DNA from: Pseudomonadota bacterium | GTDB lineage: Bacteria; Pseudomonadota; Alphaproteobacteria; Rhizobiales; Hyphomicrobiaceae | NCBI GenBank assembly: GCA_023423275.1 | Contig: JAFAFW010000009.1 | Coordinates: 1 to 13,426 of the forward strand | Length of the DNA: 13,426 nt | Direction: 5' to 3' | In this document: in pieces, positions 1 through 7,016 of the stretch | Layout: each line of letters opens with the position of its first letter | How positions within the stretch are numbered: the stretch's first letter is position 1 | Program-made: the position numbers and the translations under genes | Notes under the pieces: model-generated | What the model was told of the DNA's origin: nothing | Database searches by the model: none | What the model saw: only the letters and a program-made list of their open reading frames with translations

Positions 1-467
1 CCGTCGATATCGCGGCGGTTCCCCGCGCCGAAAAGCCTGCGGTGCCCGTGCACCTTGTCGCGGGCCTGGCGCCGCCGTTCGGCGAAGCGCTCAGGCTCCC
101 AGATCTGAAACTTGTCGCCAAGGCCGACAAAAGTGACCTGACCTGAAATGCCGGCGTGCGCGCGAAGCTGCTCAGGAAGGACGATGCGTCCGTCCTGATC
201 GATGGTGAGAACCTGGACGTCCCCGTAGAGTGCGACAGACAGCTCATCCCGCTCGTCCGAATAATCCGGGAGAGCCGCGAGAAGATCATCGATCTTCTTC
301 GCAAGTCTTTCGCCGCCTGCATCGAGAGCCGGAGCGTCGAGCGAGGGGTAGCAGTAGATGCCCCCGGCATAACCATCGCGTTCGAGCACAGCTCGAAAGG
401 CCGCAGGGACGGACACGCGCCCCTTGGCGTCAATCTTGTTCGTGAATGTCGAGACAAAGCGATCCAT
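1..467 (-). CDS. mraZ: Transcriptional regulator MraZ (partial, C-terminus beyond the left edge)
   Basis: MraZ is a DNA-binding repressor with two SpoVT/AbrB-type half domains. It is normally the first gene of the dcw cluster (mraZ, rsmH, ftsL, ftsI and others) and represses that operon by binding repeated TGGGN boxes. I translated the minus strand from 467: the protein begins MDRFVSTFTNKIDAKGRVSV, a start typical of Hyphomicrobiales. It carries the paired half-domain motifs DAKGRVSVPAAFR (about residues 13-25) and DQDGRIVLPEQLR (about 90-102), then a basic RRRQARDK stretch near 131. About 155 codons are present without a stop, and the usual length is 145-160, so only a short tail is missing. 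The start has a weak purine-rich sequence upstream (GGCGAGG and GGGG). The dcw genes are expected just left of the window. A four-box TGGG array that could be its own operator lies about 195 bp upstream. Confidence 0.95.
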   Translation of the reverse strand, partial: MDRFVSTFTNKIDAKGRVSVPAAFRAVLERDGYAGGIYCYPSLDAPALDAGGERLAKKIDDLLAALPDYSDERDELSVALYGDVQVLTIDQDGRIVLPEQLRAHAGISGQVTFVGLGDKFQIWEPERFAERRRQARDKVHGHRRLFGAGNRRDID

Positions 468-662
468 CCCCAGTCCGAAACCTCGCCTGACGCTCAACTA
501 AATCGACGCCACCCCCACTGCGCCGCCGTCCCACACTTCGGACGAGGTCCCGGATCGCACCGGAATGGAGTTTGGGACGTGGCGGTCGCTCGAGCCTCAA
601 GGCCCTCGTCAAGAGGCTGGCGCCACGCCACGATCCCAACGCCCGGTGCGGACGGGCACCTA

Positions 663-697
663 TGGGATGCCATGGGATGATATGGGCGTCAATGGTT
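663..697 (+). promoter_or_regulatory. Probable MraZ operator: four TGGG-type boxes phased at exactly 10 bp
   Basis: Boxes TGGGA (663-667), TGGGA (673-677), TGGGC (683-687) and a degenerate TGGTT (693-697) start exactly 10 bp apart, so each is a 5-bp box plus a 5-bp spacer. This is the architecture reported for E. coli MraZ sites (TGGGN repeats separated by 5 nt). The location upstream of mraZ supports autoregulation. The boxes read TGGG on the strand opposite to mraZ coding. The array is about 195 bp from the mraZ start, farther than I would expect unless the leader is long. Confidence 0.65.
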
Positions 698-701
698 CGT
701 T

Positions 702-729
702 AACATATTTGAATGGGTCGAGGTGACAG
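702..729 (-). promoter_or_regulatory. Candidate promoter for mraZ / dcw operon
   Basis: Read on the minus strand there is a -35-like CTGTCA (729-724), a 16-bp spacer and a -10-like TATGTT (707-702). Transcription would begin near 695, at the edge of the TGGG box array, so MraZ bound there would cover the start site. Each hexamer matches the sigma-70 consensus at only about four positions, so this is a weak call made mainly because of its position next to the operator. Confidence 0.3.
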
Positions 730-892
730 CCTGTGGATTGTGTCAGGCTCGCCACAATGTGGTCAGGGCGAAGGGTCGAGGACGCGAAATGCGCGGCCCG
801 GCGTTTATCGCCGTATCCAGCCCGCGGCTGACGTCGGCGTTCGCAGAGAACTGGGGCCTGGGCACAAGGCCTGGGACGACAGCAAATCCTCG

Positions 893-931
893 TGCCGAGA
901 AATCCGCGGCGGCTTGTCGGAAATCTCGGCA
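893..931. other. Strong imperfect hairpin of unknown role
   Basis: An 8-bp outer stem TGCCGAGA (893-900) / TCTCGGCA (924-931) is followed inward by a symmetrical AA/AA internal loop and a 4-bp inner stem TCCG (903-906) / CGGA (918-921), closing an 11-nt loop. The DNA is palindromic, so it could fold in RNA from either strand. No T-run follows on either side, so a Rho-independent terminator is unlikely. It could be part of a small RNA, a leader structure or a protein-binding site. Confidence 0.45.
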
Positions 932-998
932 GTCGTTCGTCCTCGGGACGTAAAGCGGTCACTCTCCAAAGCCCATGCAATCAATGCGGAGCCCTGCA

Positions 999-1649
999 AT
1001 GCCCCCCACCATCACAGCCTTCGAACGGTCGCCTGATCGCGGACAAGGTCTGGCGCGTGACATGCGCGTTCGTTGGGCATTTGAAGAAGTGGGCCAGCCT
1101 TACAACGTTCGCCTTGTTTCATTCAGTCAGATGAAAGAACCCGGGCATCGCGCGGTTCAGCCTTTTGGCCAGATTCCGACGTATGAGGACGGCGATCTCG
1201 CCCTGTTCGAGTCGGGAGCGATCGTGCTTCATATCGCCGAGAGCCATTCGGGCTTGCTGCCGCGCCATGCGAACGGCCGGGCGCGCGCGATCGCGTGGAT
1301 GTTTGCCGCACTCGACACGGTGGAGCCGCCGATCTTCGACCGCGTCCTCGCCAAGATCCTCGAGCGCGACGAACCCTGGTACGAACAGCGCTTACGGTTC
1401 CTCGAGGACAGCATCCGGAAACGACTGGACGATCTTTCCCGACGCCTTGGCGATGCCGATTGGCTCGATGGTGCGTTCAGCGCCGGCGACTTGCTGATGG
1501 TGACGGTGCTGCGCAGGTTGAATGGATCGGAAATACTGAAAGACTATTCGAACCTCACGGCCTACATCGCCCTCGGGGAGGCGCGTCCAGCCTTCAAGCG
1601 GGCTTTCGATGCTCAGTTGGCAGTTTTCACCGCCGCATCGTCCGGCTAA
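999..1649 (+). CDS. Glutathione S-transferase family protein
   Basis: The 216-residue protein has the length and layout of a cytosolic GST: an N-terminal thioredoxin-fold domain and a C-terminal helical domain. The N-terminal part contains PFGQIPTYEDGDLALFESGA (about residues 55-74), which supplies the cis-proline (FGQIP) and the Glu-Ser (ESGAI) that bind the gamma-glutamyl part of glutathione. In the C-terminal domain FSAGDLLMVTVL (about 158-169) matches the conserved N-capping helix motif of GSTs. The start at 999 is preferred over an in-frame ATG at 975 because GGAG at 988-991 lies 7 nt upstream and the beta-1 strand (TITAFERS) then begins at the proper distance. The substrate cannot be told, and the class is uncertain. 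The catalytic Ser, Cys or Tyr of the first helix is not obvious; the RSPDRGQG segment lacks Cys. It is convergent with the UbiB-like gene. Confidence 0.85.
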   Translation: MPPTITAFERSPDRGQGLARDMRVRWAFEEVGQPYNVRLVSFSQMKEPGHRAVQPFGQIPTYEDGDLALFESGAIVLHIAESHSGLLPRHANGRARAIAWMFAALDTVEPPIFDRVLAKILERDEPWYEQRLRFLEDSIRKRLDDLSRRLGDADWLDGAFSAGDLLMVTVLRRLNGSEILKDYSNLTAYIALGEARPAFKRAFDAQLAVFTAASSG

Positions 1650-1698
1650 AGCATCCGATTACCGCTGCTACGTGGTTGGATGAGTAACGCTCCATCAA

Positions 1699-3057
1699 CT
1701 ACGGCAACGGCACGTTAGTGGCGGCAAACGCTTCCTTCTGCCGCCCGGCCACCGTATCGATGTTGAAATCCTCGATCGTCTCGTTGAACAGGCGGTACCA
1801 GTTCTGGCGCGCGTCGAGATGCAGGAATACGCCACCAAGACCGATCGCGGCCCGGTCCATGAACACGAACTCGCGCGGCACCGTAACGGGGCCTTTCTCC
1901 TTCAGGATCTTGTGCACCGTGAAGGCCTCGCGGCGACCATACTCGGCCGGTGTCGTGCCCTCGGCGATGGTCCGTTCGCGATCATCCAGCAGCGGCCCAT
2001 AGATGAAGCGCGCCCAGATATTCATCGCCTCGATCAGTTCTTTCGTCAGGCCCTTGAAGCCCCACGTCTCGTAGGCATGGACGACGAGATCCTGTTTGCC
2101 GGTCGACAATCCGGTATAGAGGTCGACAACGCCCTGCACGAACTTGGTGCGGAACGTCCGGATGCAGCCGTAGTCGAGCAAATTGATGCCCGCAGGCCGG
2201 CCATCCTCTTCGAAAATCGTGTAGTTGCCGAGATGCGGGTCGCCGTGGATGACGCCGTAGTGGCTGAACGGATACCACCACGCCCGGAACATCGCCCGCG
2301 CGATGGTGTTGCGATCCTCGATCGGCGCCGACTTGTAGGTGAGCAGCGGTTGGCCTTCGAGCCATCCCATGGTCAGCAGCCGCCGCGTCGAGAGTTCGCT
2401 GACGACGTCAGGCACCCGGATCAGCGGCTCACTAGCCAGCATCAACGCGTAGAGACGGATATGGCTCGCCTCCAGCTCGTAGTTCAGCTCTTCGCGCAGC
2501 CGCTCGGTGATCTCCGTCAGGATCTCGCGGGTATCGACCGCCGGATCCATGCGCGCGTGGATCGAGAACACGATCTTGAGCTGATTGACGTCGGCCTCGA
2601 CCGCTGACTGCATATCGGGATATTGCAGCTTGCAGGCCAAGTGCCGCCCGTCGTGCGCCACCGCCCGATGCACCTGACCGAGAGAGGCAGAAGCCGCTGC
2701 CGTCGGCTCGAAGCTCGCAAACTTTGATGACCAGTCCGGTCCCAGTTCCGCCAGCATCCGACGCCGCACGAACGCAGGCCCCATCGCGGGCGCCTGGTTT
2801 TGAAGTTGCGCCAGCTCACGCGCGTATTCGGGCGGTAGGGCTTCGGGGATGGTGGACAGAAGCTGCGCCACCTTCATGATCGGGCCCTTCAATCCGCCCA
2901 GCGCCGCCGCCAGATCCATGGCGTTCTTGGACCGATCGCCCTCCAGCCCGAACAGCCGCTGCCCGGCGACGCGCGCCGCCACCGCTCCGACGTTCGTACC
3001 CACCCGCATGTAGCGCGCCGCGCGGGCCGCAAAGCGGTTCTCTTCTTCGTCGCTCAC
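1699..3057 (-). CDS. AarF/ABC1/UbiB family atypical kinase
   Basis: This 452-residue protein belongs to the ABC1/ADCK/UbiB protein-kinase-like family, whose best known members support ubiquinone biosynthesis and show ATPase activity. Visible motifs: an N-terminal KVAQ (62-65) at the place of the family KxGQ signature, the alanine-rich loop and following SLGQVHRA (about 120-132) in place of a glycine-rich loop, the nucleotide-binding lysine in ACKLQYP (K143), ELNYELEA (190-197), GWLEGQ (231-236), the catalytic loop HGDPHLGN (271-278) and metal-binding DYG (295-297). No C-terminal membrane segments as in E. coli UbiB are evident. The GTG at 3057 is chosen because GAGGAG lies 8 nt upstream and the family-like sequence starts there; the upstream in-frame extension to 3252 looks non-coding. 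It need not be the ubiquinone gene itself, as no other ubi gene is nearby. Confidence 0.88.
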   Translation of the reverse strand: MSDEEENRFAARAARYMRVGTNVGAVAARVAGQRLFGLEGDRSKNAMDLAAALGGLKGPIMKVAQLLSTIPEALPPEYARELAQLQNQAPAMGPAFVRRRMLAELGPDWSSKFASFEPTAAASASLGQVHRAVAHDGRHLACKLQYPDMQSAVEADVNQLKIVFSIHARMDPAVDTREILTEITERLREELNYELEASHIRLYALMLASEPLIRVPDVVSELSTRRLLTMGWLEGQPLLTYKSAPIEDRNTIARAMFRAWWYPFSHYGVIHGDPHLGNYTIFEEDGRPAGINLLDYGCIRTFRTKFVQGVVDLYTGLSTGKQDLVVHAYETWGFKGLTKELIEAMNIWARFIYGPLLDDRERTIAEGTTPAEYGRREAFTVHKILKEKGPVTVPREFVFMDRAAIGLGGVFLHLDARQNWYRLFNETIEDFNIDTVAGRQKEAFAATNVPLP

Positions 3058-3230
3058 TGGCAGATCTCCTCGTGAGGGATGATATTGGCGCGCGGCGTTC
3101 CGGCGTCCAGATGATTGTGCGTCCCGATTGCCGCAGATGCAGCTTGAGAACTGCCCGCGCGGACCTTGCTTCGCGCAGGTATCAGACGCACAGTCAGACG
3201 GCTTTTCCGTTGACGACAGAAGGCGCCGGA
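3058..3230. other. Divergent intergenic region between the UbiB-like kinase and the MFS gene
   Basis: The 173 bp between two divergent starts must hold promoters for both genes. It contains the GAGGAG ribosome binding site of the kinase (about 3066-3071, minus strand) and AGAAGG just before the transporter start (plus strand). I could not pick a promoter pair on either strand that I would defend, and I see no clear inverted repeat operator. Confidence 0.5.
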
Positions 3231-4490
3231 ATGTCACAAACAGTCGAGACATCTCGGCGGCCGACGTGGTGCGCGTGGCTGTGTTCGCCCATCGGCACGT
3301 CGATTGTTTCGCTCGGCGTCACGCAGATCATCGCCTGGGGCACCACCATCTACGCGCTCGGCACGCTCGGCGGCCCGATCGCGGCGGATACCGGATGGAG
3401 CCGAAGTCTCGTCTTTGCCGGCCTGACCGTTGGTTTGCTCGTCTCGAGCATCATCTCGACGGCCATCGGCAAGGCCATCGACCGGCATGGCGCCCAGCGC
3501 ATCATGAGCATCGGCTCGGCGCTCTGCGCGGCCGCGCTTGTGATCGTCGCAGTCTCACACCATCCAGCAGTCTACCTCGTCGGTTGGGCCTTGGTCGGAC
3601 TGGGCATGCGCATGTCGCTCTACGATGCGGCGTTTGCAGCGCTGGTGCAGATCGCACCCAATCGCGGTCGTCGCGCGATTTCCTACCTGACACTCTTTGG
3701 AGGCTTCGCTTCCAGTGTGTTCTGGCCCATCGGACATCTCTTGAATGCCCAGGTCGGCTGGCGCACGACCTTGATCGTCTATGCCGTTATCAATCTGGCG
3801 ATCTGCCTGCCGTTGCACTGGTGGGGCCTGTCACGGCGGGAACCGCCGAACCCATCCAAGCCGCAAACGGGTGCCTCGCCAGCCGCAGCCGTCGCCGAGC
3901 AACCCCTCGAAGGCAGCGCCCGCACGCTGGCGATCGTCTTGTTCGGCATCGTGACGTCGGCGAGCGCGTTCGTGTTCGGCGCGATGGCCGTCCACCTGCC
4001 TGCGGTCCTGCAAGCCAGTGGTCTCGCTGCAGCCGCAGCCGTCACACTCGCCTCGCTGAAAGGTGTGTTCCAGGTCGGCGGCCGGCTTGCCGAAATCCTG
4101 TTCGGCGGCCGGTTGCATGCGATCGATCTCGGGCGCATGTCGATCGTGCTGATGCCGTTGTCGTTCGCAGTCCTGCTGCTTGGCGGCGCGAACTATATCG
4201 CTGCGCTGACATTCATTGTCCTCTTCGGCGTCAGCAACGGGCTCGTCACGATCGTCAGAGGCGCTGTACCGTTGGCGCTGTTCGGAACCCAGGGTTACGG
4301 CGCCATCCTGGGTATTCTGGCGACACCGTATTTGCTTCTCAACGCTGTCGCGCCAGCAGTCTTCGCGGTCATGCTCGATCTGTGGGGATATGGCGTGGCC
4401 GAAGCAGCGGTGCTCGCAGTCGGCGTCGTATCCACGATCGCCATGGAAATTATGAGTTCCTGGTACCGCCGCCGCATCAAACATCGGTGA
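3231..4490 (+). CDS. Major facilitator superfamily (MFS) transporter
   Basis: This 419-residue, very hydrophobic protein has the usual 12-helix MFS arrangement: two blocks of about six segments joined by a charged, proline- and alanine-rich cytoplasmic loop (about 200-230, SRREPPNPSKPQTG). Between helices 2 and 3 it has GKAIDRHGAQRI (80-91), matching the MFS motif A pattern GxxxDRxGxR. A shorter motif A-like stretch, GGRLAEILFGGRL, follows in the second half. The ATG at 3231 is preferred because AGAAGG stands about 8 nt upstream and the first helix follows soon after; the open frame continuing to 3072 lacks coding character. The substrate cannot be told. The DUF411 gene follows after 62 bp in the same direction, so the two may be co-transcribed. 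Confidence 0.88.
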   Translation: MSQTVETSRRPTWCAWLCSPIGTSIVSLGVTQIIAWGTTIYALGTLGGPIAADTGWSRSLVFAGLTVGLLVSSIISTAIGKAIDRHGAQRIMSIGSALCAAALVIVAVSHHPAVYLVGWALVGLGMRMSLYDAAFAALVQIAPNRGRRAISYLTLFGGFASSVFWPIGHLLNAQVGWRTTLIVYAVINLAICLPLHWWGLSRREPPNPSKPQTGASPAAAVAEQPLEGSARTLAIVLFGIVTSASAFVFGAMAVHLPAVLQASGLAAAAAVTLASLKGVFQVGGRLAEILFGGRLHAIDLGRMSIVLMPLSFAVLLLGGANYIAALTFIVLFGVSNGLVTIVRGAVPLALFGTQGYGAILGILATPYLLLNAVAPAVFAVMLDLWGYGVAEAAVLAVGVVSTIAMEIMSSWYRRRIKHR

Positions 4491-4552
4491 ACCTCTTGAC
4501 CGGTGCCGCCGAGTGGTTCAGCTAGGGGCCAAGCTGGACGGGAGGTCGACAG

Positions 4553-5011
4553 ATGAGATACGCTGCATTCTCTCACCTCTTGGCGGCGGTGGCCCTCACA
4601 CTTGCCACGCTCACGGCTTCCGGCGGGGCGATGGCGCAGCCGATCGAAGTGTTCAAATCCGCCTCATGCGGCTGCTGCACGCTTTGGATGAAGCATCTCT
4701 CGCGCAGCGGCTTCTCGCCAAAGTGGCAGGACCTTGGCGCCGTTGAACTCACTCAAGTCAAAGCCGACGCCCGCATCCCCGATAACCTGCAATCATGCCA
4801 CACCGCCAAGATCGACGGCTATGTCATCGAAGGGCATGTTCCGGCGTCTGATATCCGGCGCCTGCTGGCCGAGCGTCCGGATGCGATCGGCCTCGCCGTA
4901 CCGGGCATGCCGATCGGTTCTCCAGGCATGGAGTCCGGCAATGCGCGGGAGCCCTATGAGGTCCTGCTGCTCCGGCGCGACGGATCAACGATGGTCTTCA
5001 GCCGTCACTGA
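4553..5011 (+). CDS. Secreted DUF411 (CopG-like) metal-binding protein
   Basis: A 152-residue precursor with a clear signal peptide (hydrophobic residues about 9-22, cleavage likely after AMA at 26-28), so it acts in the periplasm. The mature part is a DUF411 domain, the family of the copper-resistance protein CopG, in which a CxCC motif and further Cys/His residues hold a multicopper cluster. The same positions are visible: SCGCC (Cys39, Cys41, Cys42), SCHTAKIDGYVIEGHVP (Cys82, His83, His95) and methionine-rich GMPIGSPGM (118-126). The start has GGGAGG about 7 nt upstream. It follows an MFS gene by 62 bp and converges with the lytic transglycosylase gene 12 bp on. Copper binding is inferred from the family; no known copper regulator or efflux ATPase is in the window. 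Confidence 0.88.
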   Translation: MRYAAFSHLLAAVALTLATLTASGGAMAQPIEVFKSASCGCCTLWMKHLSRSGFSPKWQDLGAVELTQVKADARIPDNLQSCHTAKIDGYVIEGHVPASDIRRLLAERPDAIGLAVPGMPIGSPGMESGNAREPYEVLLLRRDGSTMVFSRH

Positions 5012-5023
5012 CACGCGGACGTC

Positions 5024-6298
5024 TCAACCGCCCTGACGCAAGCGCGCGAGCACCTTCAGGCCGGCATAGCCGTCGGCAGGCTGCAGACCCGCTTTGCGTT
5101 GGAAAGCACGGACGGCACGCATCGTATCCTGGCCGACACGGCCATCCGTGCCTCCGGTGTCGAACCCTGCCGCGGTGAGGCGGCGCTGGATTTCCTGCAC
5201 TTCCGGAAGTGTCAGCGCGCGCTCTCCGCCCGGGAACTGCTGGACGAACGGGCCGTCGCCGCGAATGCGATCACCCAGATGCACGATGGCGAGCGCGTAG
5301 GTGTTGGCCGGGTTGTAGGAGCGAACAGCATCGAAATTCCGCGTCAGCAAAAACGACGGGCCACCCGAAACCGGCTGCCACAACCGGGCCTCCTCTTGCG
5401 GGCGCGGGAAGCCCTCACCGTTGGCTTGCGTAAGCCCGCGATGCTGCCACGCGGCGATGGACCTTCGGGTGTTCCCTTGTGCCCCCAGACCGGATGGCAG
5501 CTTCACCTCATAGCCCCAGGCTTCGCCACGCCGGTATTTGCCACGCTTGGCGATATATTGCGCCGTGCCCGCGAGCGCGTCGTCCGGGGGACCAAACGGC
5601 GAGATCCGCCCGTCGCGATTGAAATCGACGCCCATGTTGAGCCACACCTCGGGCATCCACTGCGTATGACCCATCGCACCGGCCCACGAGCCGATCATCC
5701 CGCGCGGATCGGCCCAGCCCCGATCGACGATCCGCAGCGCGTTGATCAGCTCCTGTTCCCAATATTTGCGACGGCGCGCATCACCCCACGCCAGGGCAGC
5801 CAGCGCCGGAATAATGGGACGCATGTGCTTGGGATTGGTGACGACATCGCCGAAGGCGGATTCCATGCCCCACAGGCCAAGCATGATGTAGCGATCGACA
5901 CCGTAGGTACGCTCGATACGGCCGAGCAGATCCCGATATTCGGCAGCACGCTCCTTGCCCGTATCGATGCGCCAGTCGGATACACGGCGATTGAGATATT
6001 GCCAGACCTGCTCGCGGAATTCCGGCTGAGCGCGATCGAGTGCATAGACAGAAATGTCGGGCTTGATATCGCCCATCACCCGGCGATAGGTCGCGTCGGA
6101 CACGCCGGCGGCGCGGACCCGTTTATGGAAGGTCTCCACCCACTGCTCAAAGGGTTGGGCCGCTTTCTGGCCAGCGGCGCCCAAGGGCACTGCGGCCGTC
6201 GCCAATGCCCCAAGCCCGGCCATCAGAAAAGAGCGACGCCCGAGGCTGCCGTCGCGCGTGTTCGAAGGAGCCTTTGCCATCGCGCTCGATTGAACCAT
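5024..6298 (-). CDS. Tat-exported MltB-type lytic murein transglycosylase with peptidoglycan-binding domain
   Basis: The 424-residue enzyme cleaves the MurNAc-GlcNAc bond of peptidoglycan with formation of 1,6-anhydroMurNAc. It begins with a twin-arginine signal (GRRSFLMAG, residues 20-28, then an alanine-rich hydrophobic stretch). The lytic transglycosylase domain (SLT_2/MltB type) spans about 48-345, with the catalytic glutamate in GLWGMESAFG (E146) and the conserved AMGHTQWMP (208-216). A C-terminal PG_binding_1 domain (about 363-421, LTLPEVQEIQRRL then DGRVGQDTMRAVRAFQ) is the usual wall anchor. No lipobox is seen, so it is probably soluble in the periplasm. ATG 6298 is chosen because it falls just after the upstream stop; ATG 6280 is an equal alternative, and neither has a strong ribosome binding site. 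The start lies 13 bp behind the cNMP-binding protein, so the two are likely co-transcribed. Confidence 0.9.
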   Translation of the reverse strand: MVQSSAMAKAPSNTRDGSLGRRSFLMAGLGALATAAVPLGAAGQKAAQPFEQWVETFHKRVRAAGVSDATYRRVMGDIKPDISVYALDRAQPEFREQVWQYLNRRVSDWRIDTGKERAAEYRDLLGRIERTYGVDRYIMLGLWGMESAFGDVVTNPKHMRPIIPALAALAWGDARRRKYWEQELINALRIVDRGWADPRGMIGSWAGAMGHTQWMPEVWLNMGVDFNRDGRISPFGPPDDALAGTAQYIAKRGKYRRGEAWGYEVKLPSGLGAQGNTRRSIAAWQHRGLTQANGEGFPRPQEEARLWQPVSGGPSFLLTRNFDAVRSYNPANTYALAIVHLGDRIRGDGPFVQQFPGGERALTLPEVQEIQRRLTAAGFDTGGTDGRVGQDTMRAVRAFQRKAGLQPADGYAGLKVLARLRQGG

Positions 6299-6311
6299 CC
6301 CATCGAACAGG

Positions 6312-6956
6312 TCAAGCCTGCAGCGCTTCTTTCGCCGCAGCCGGCTCACCGGACAGAGTGCGGGCATTGTCCATCAGCCGTTGTGCGATGAGCTGAATCA
6401 GATACCAGCCGAACTCGGGGTTCTGGAAATAGAGCTGCTTGAGCTGATCCTGATCGATCGACAGCAGCTTGCACTCCGATTTCGCGATCGCCGTCTGTGT
6501 CCTGCAGCCATCGCGGGTAAAGAACGCAATCTCCCCGAACAGCGCGCCTTCGCCAATCTCCACGCCGATCTCATCGAAATGGATGGTGCCGGAAACGAGG
6601 TAGTACAGCCGATCGCCCGCATCACCTTTGCGAAACAACACCTGCCCTACCATCAGTGTGCTTTCGACGGCGTGCGGCATCAGCCAACCGACATGCAGTC
6701 CGGTCACGGGAGCGGCTTTGAGCTTGTCCACTTGCGCGCGCATTTCCCGAATGCGCTGGATGTTCAACGGAAGCTGGATGGCATTCTGCACGGCATTGGG
6801 CCAATAGCCCGCAGCAGCGGATGCGATGATGGCCAGGACATTGCTGGTTGCCGCGAAGGCGCGCAGGCGGATGATCGTCCGTGAAAACGTGGAGAGCAGT
6901 GTCAGCGCCATGGCGAGCCAGCCGATCACCGGCAAATACAAAAACACATCGCTCAC
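6312..6956 (-). CDS. Membrane cyclic-nucleotide-binding protein, Popeye-like layout
   Basis: A 214-residue protein with an N-terminal membrane part and a C-terminal cNMP-binding domain but no DNA-binding helix-turn-helix, so it is not a Crp-type regulator. Hydrophobic segments are at about 4-24, 36-51 and perhaps 52-66, ending with LPLNIQRIREM (62-72), which resembles the segment before the sensor domain in bacterial Popeye-like proteins. The cNMP domain (about 92-195) has the phosphate-binding cassette with F140-G141-E142 and R152-T153 (GALFGEIAFF, then CRTQTA), the Glu and Arg that contact ribose and phosphate, so ligand binding is plausible. The GTG at 6956 is chosen because a GGGGG run lies 8 nt upstream and the first membrane segment follows at once; the longer frame to 7136 looks spurious. 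It is divergent from the flavin oxidoreductase and 13 bp before the lytic transglycosylase. Confidence 0.82.
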   Translation of the reverse strand: MSDVFLYLPVIGWLAMALTLLSTFSRTIIRLRAFAATSNVLAIIASAAAGYWPNAVQNAIQLPLNIQRIREMRAQVDKLKAAPVTGLHVGWLMPHAVESTLMVGQVLFRKGDAGDRLYYLVSGTIHFDEIGVEIGEGALFGEIAFFTRDGCRTQTAIAKSECKLLSIDQDQLKQLYFQNPEFGWYLIQLIAQRLMDNARTLSGEPAAAKEALQA

Positions 6957-7016
6957 GGCGTGCCCCCTAGATCCCCAAGTCATCCGGGGCCCTCGACGCA
7001 TCCCCGATCGGCACCC

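Larger units (their letters stand above)
468..998. other. 531-bp gene-poor region between mraZ and the GST-like gene
   Basis: No open frame here looks like a real protein on either strand; the frames present have arginine-, serine- and proline-rich compositions typical of shadow frames. The mraZ side (468-660) would be a long untranslated leader if transcription starts near 695. It holds a GCCCG/CGGGC inverted repeat at 641-657 and a TGGCG/CGCCA one at 618-630. The phased TGGG array is at 663-697. The GST side (700-998) contains several short inverted repeats (728-749, 799-813, 818-830, 855-871) and one strong hairpin at 893-931. I looked for RNase P RNA, since rnpB sits near mraZ in some Rhizobiales, and did not find its conserved core motifs on either strand. 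No convincing plus-strand promoter for the GST gene was found. Confidence 0.6.

Noticed and set aside
513..533. TGGG boxes on the mraZ coding strand close to its start
   Set aside because: The two boxes are 16 bp apart and not in phase, unlike the array at 663-697.
700..998. Possible RNase P RNA gene (rnpB) next to mraZ, as in some Rhizobiales
   Set aside because: I looked on both strands for the conserved core (GAGGAAAGTCC-like and ACAGAA..GGCTTA-like) and did not find it.
1650..1698. Possible terminator between the convergent GST and UbiB-like genes (CATCC/GGATG repeat)
   Set aside because: The stem is only 5 bp with a loop of about 20 nt and no T-run on either side.
1819..2607. 262-codon plus-strand frame opposite the UbiB-like gene
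   Set aside because: It is antisense to a gene with intact kinase motifs and has no domain of its own.
3128..4525. 465-codon plus-strand frame overlapping the MFS gene
   Set aside because: It is an out-of-phase shadow of the transporter, rich in Arg, and lacks the membrane segments shown by the real frame.
5099..6391. Long plus-strand open frame (430 codons) opposite the lytic transglycosylase gene
   Set aside because: It mirrors a gene with clear domains, has arginine- and proline-rich low-information sequence and no recognisable motif. Long antisense frames are expected in high-GC DNA.
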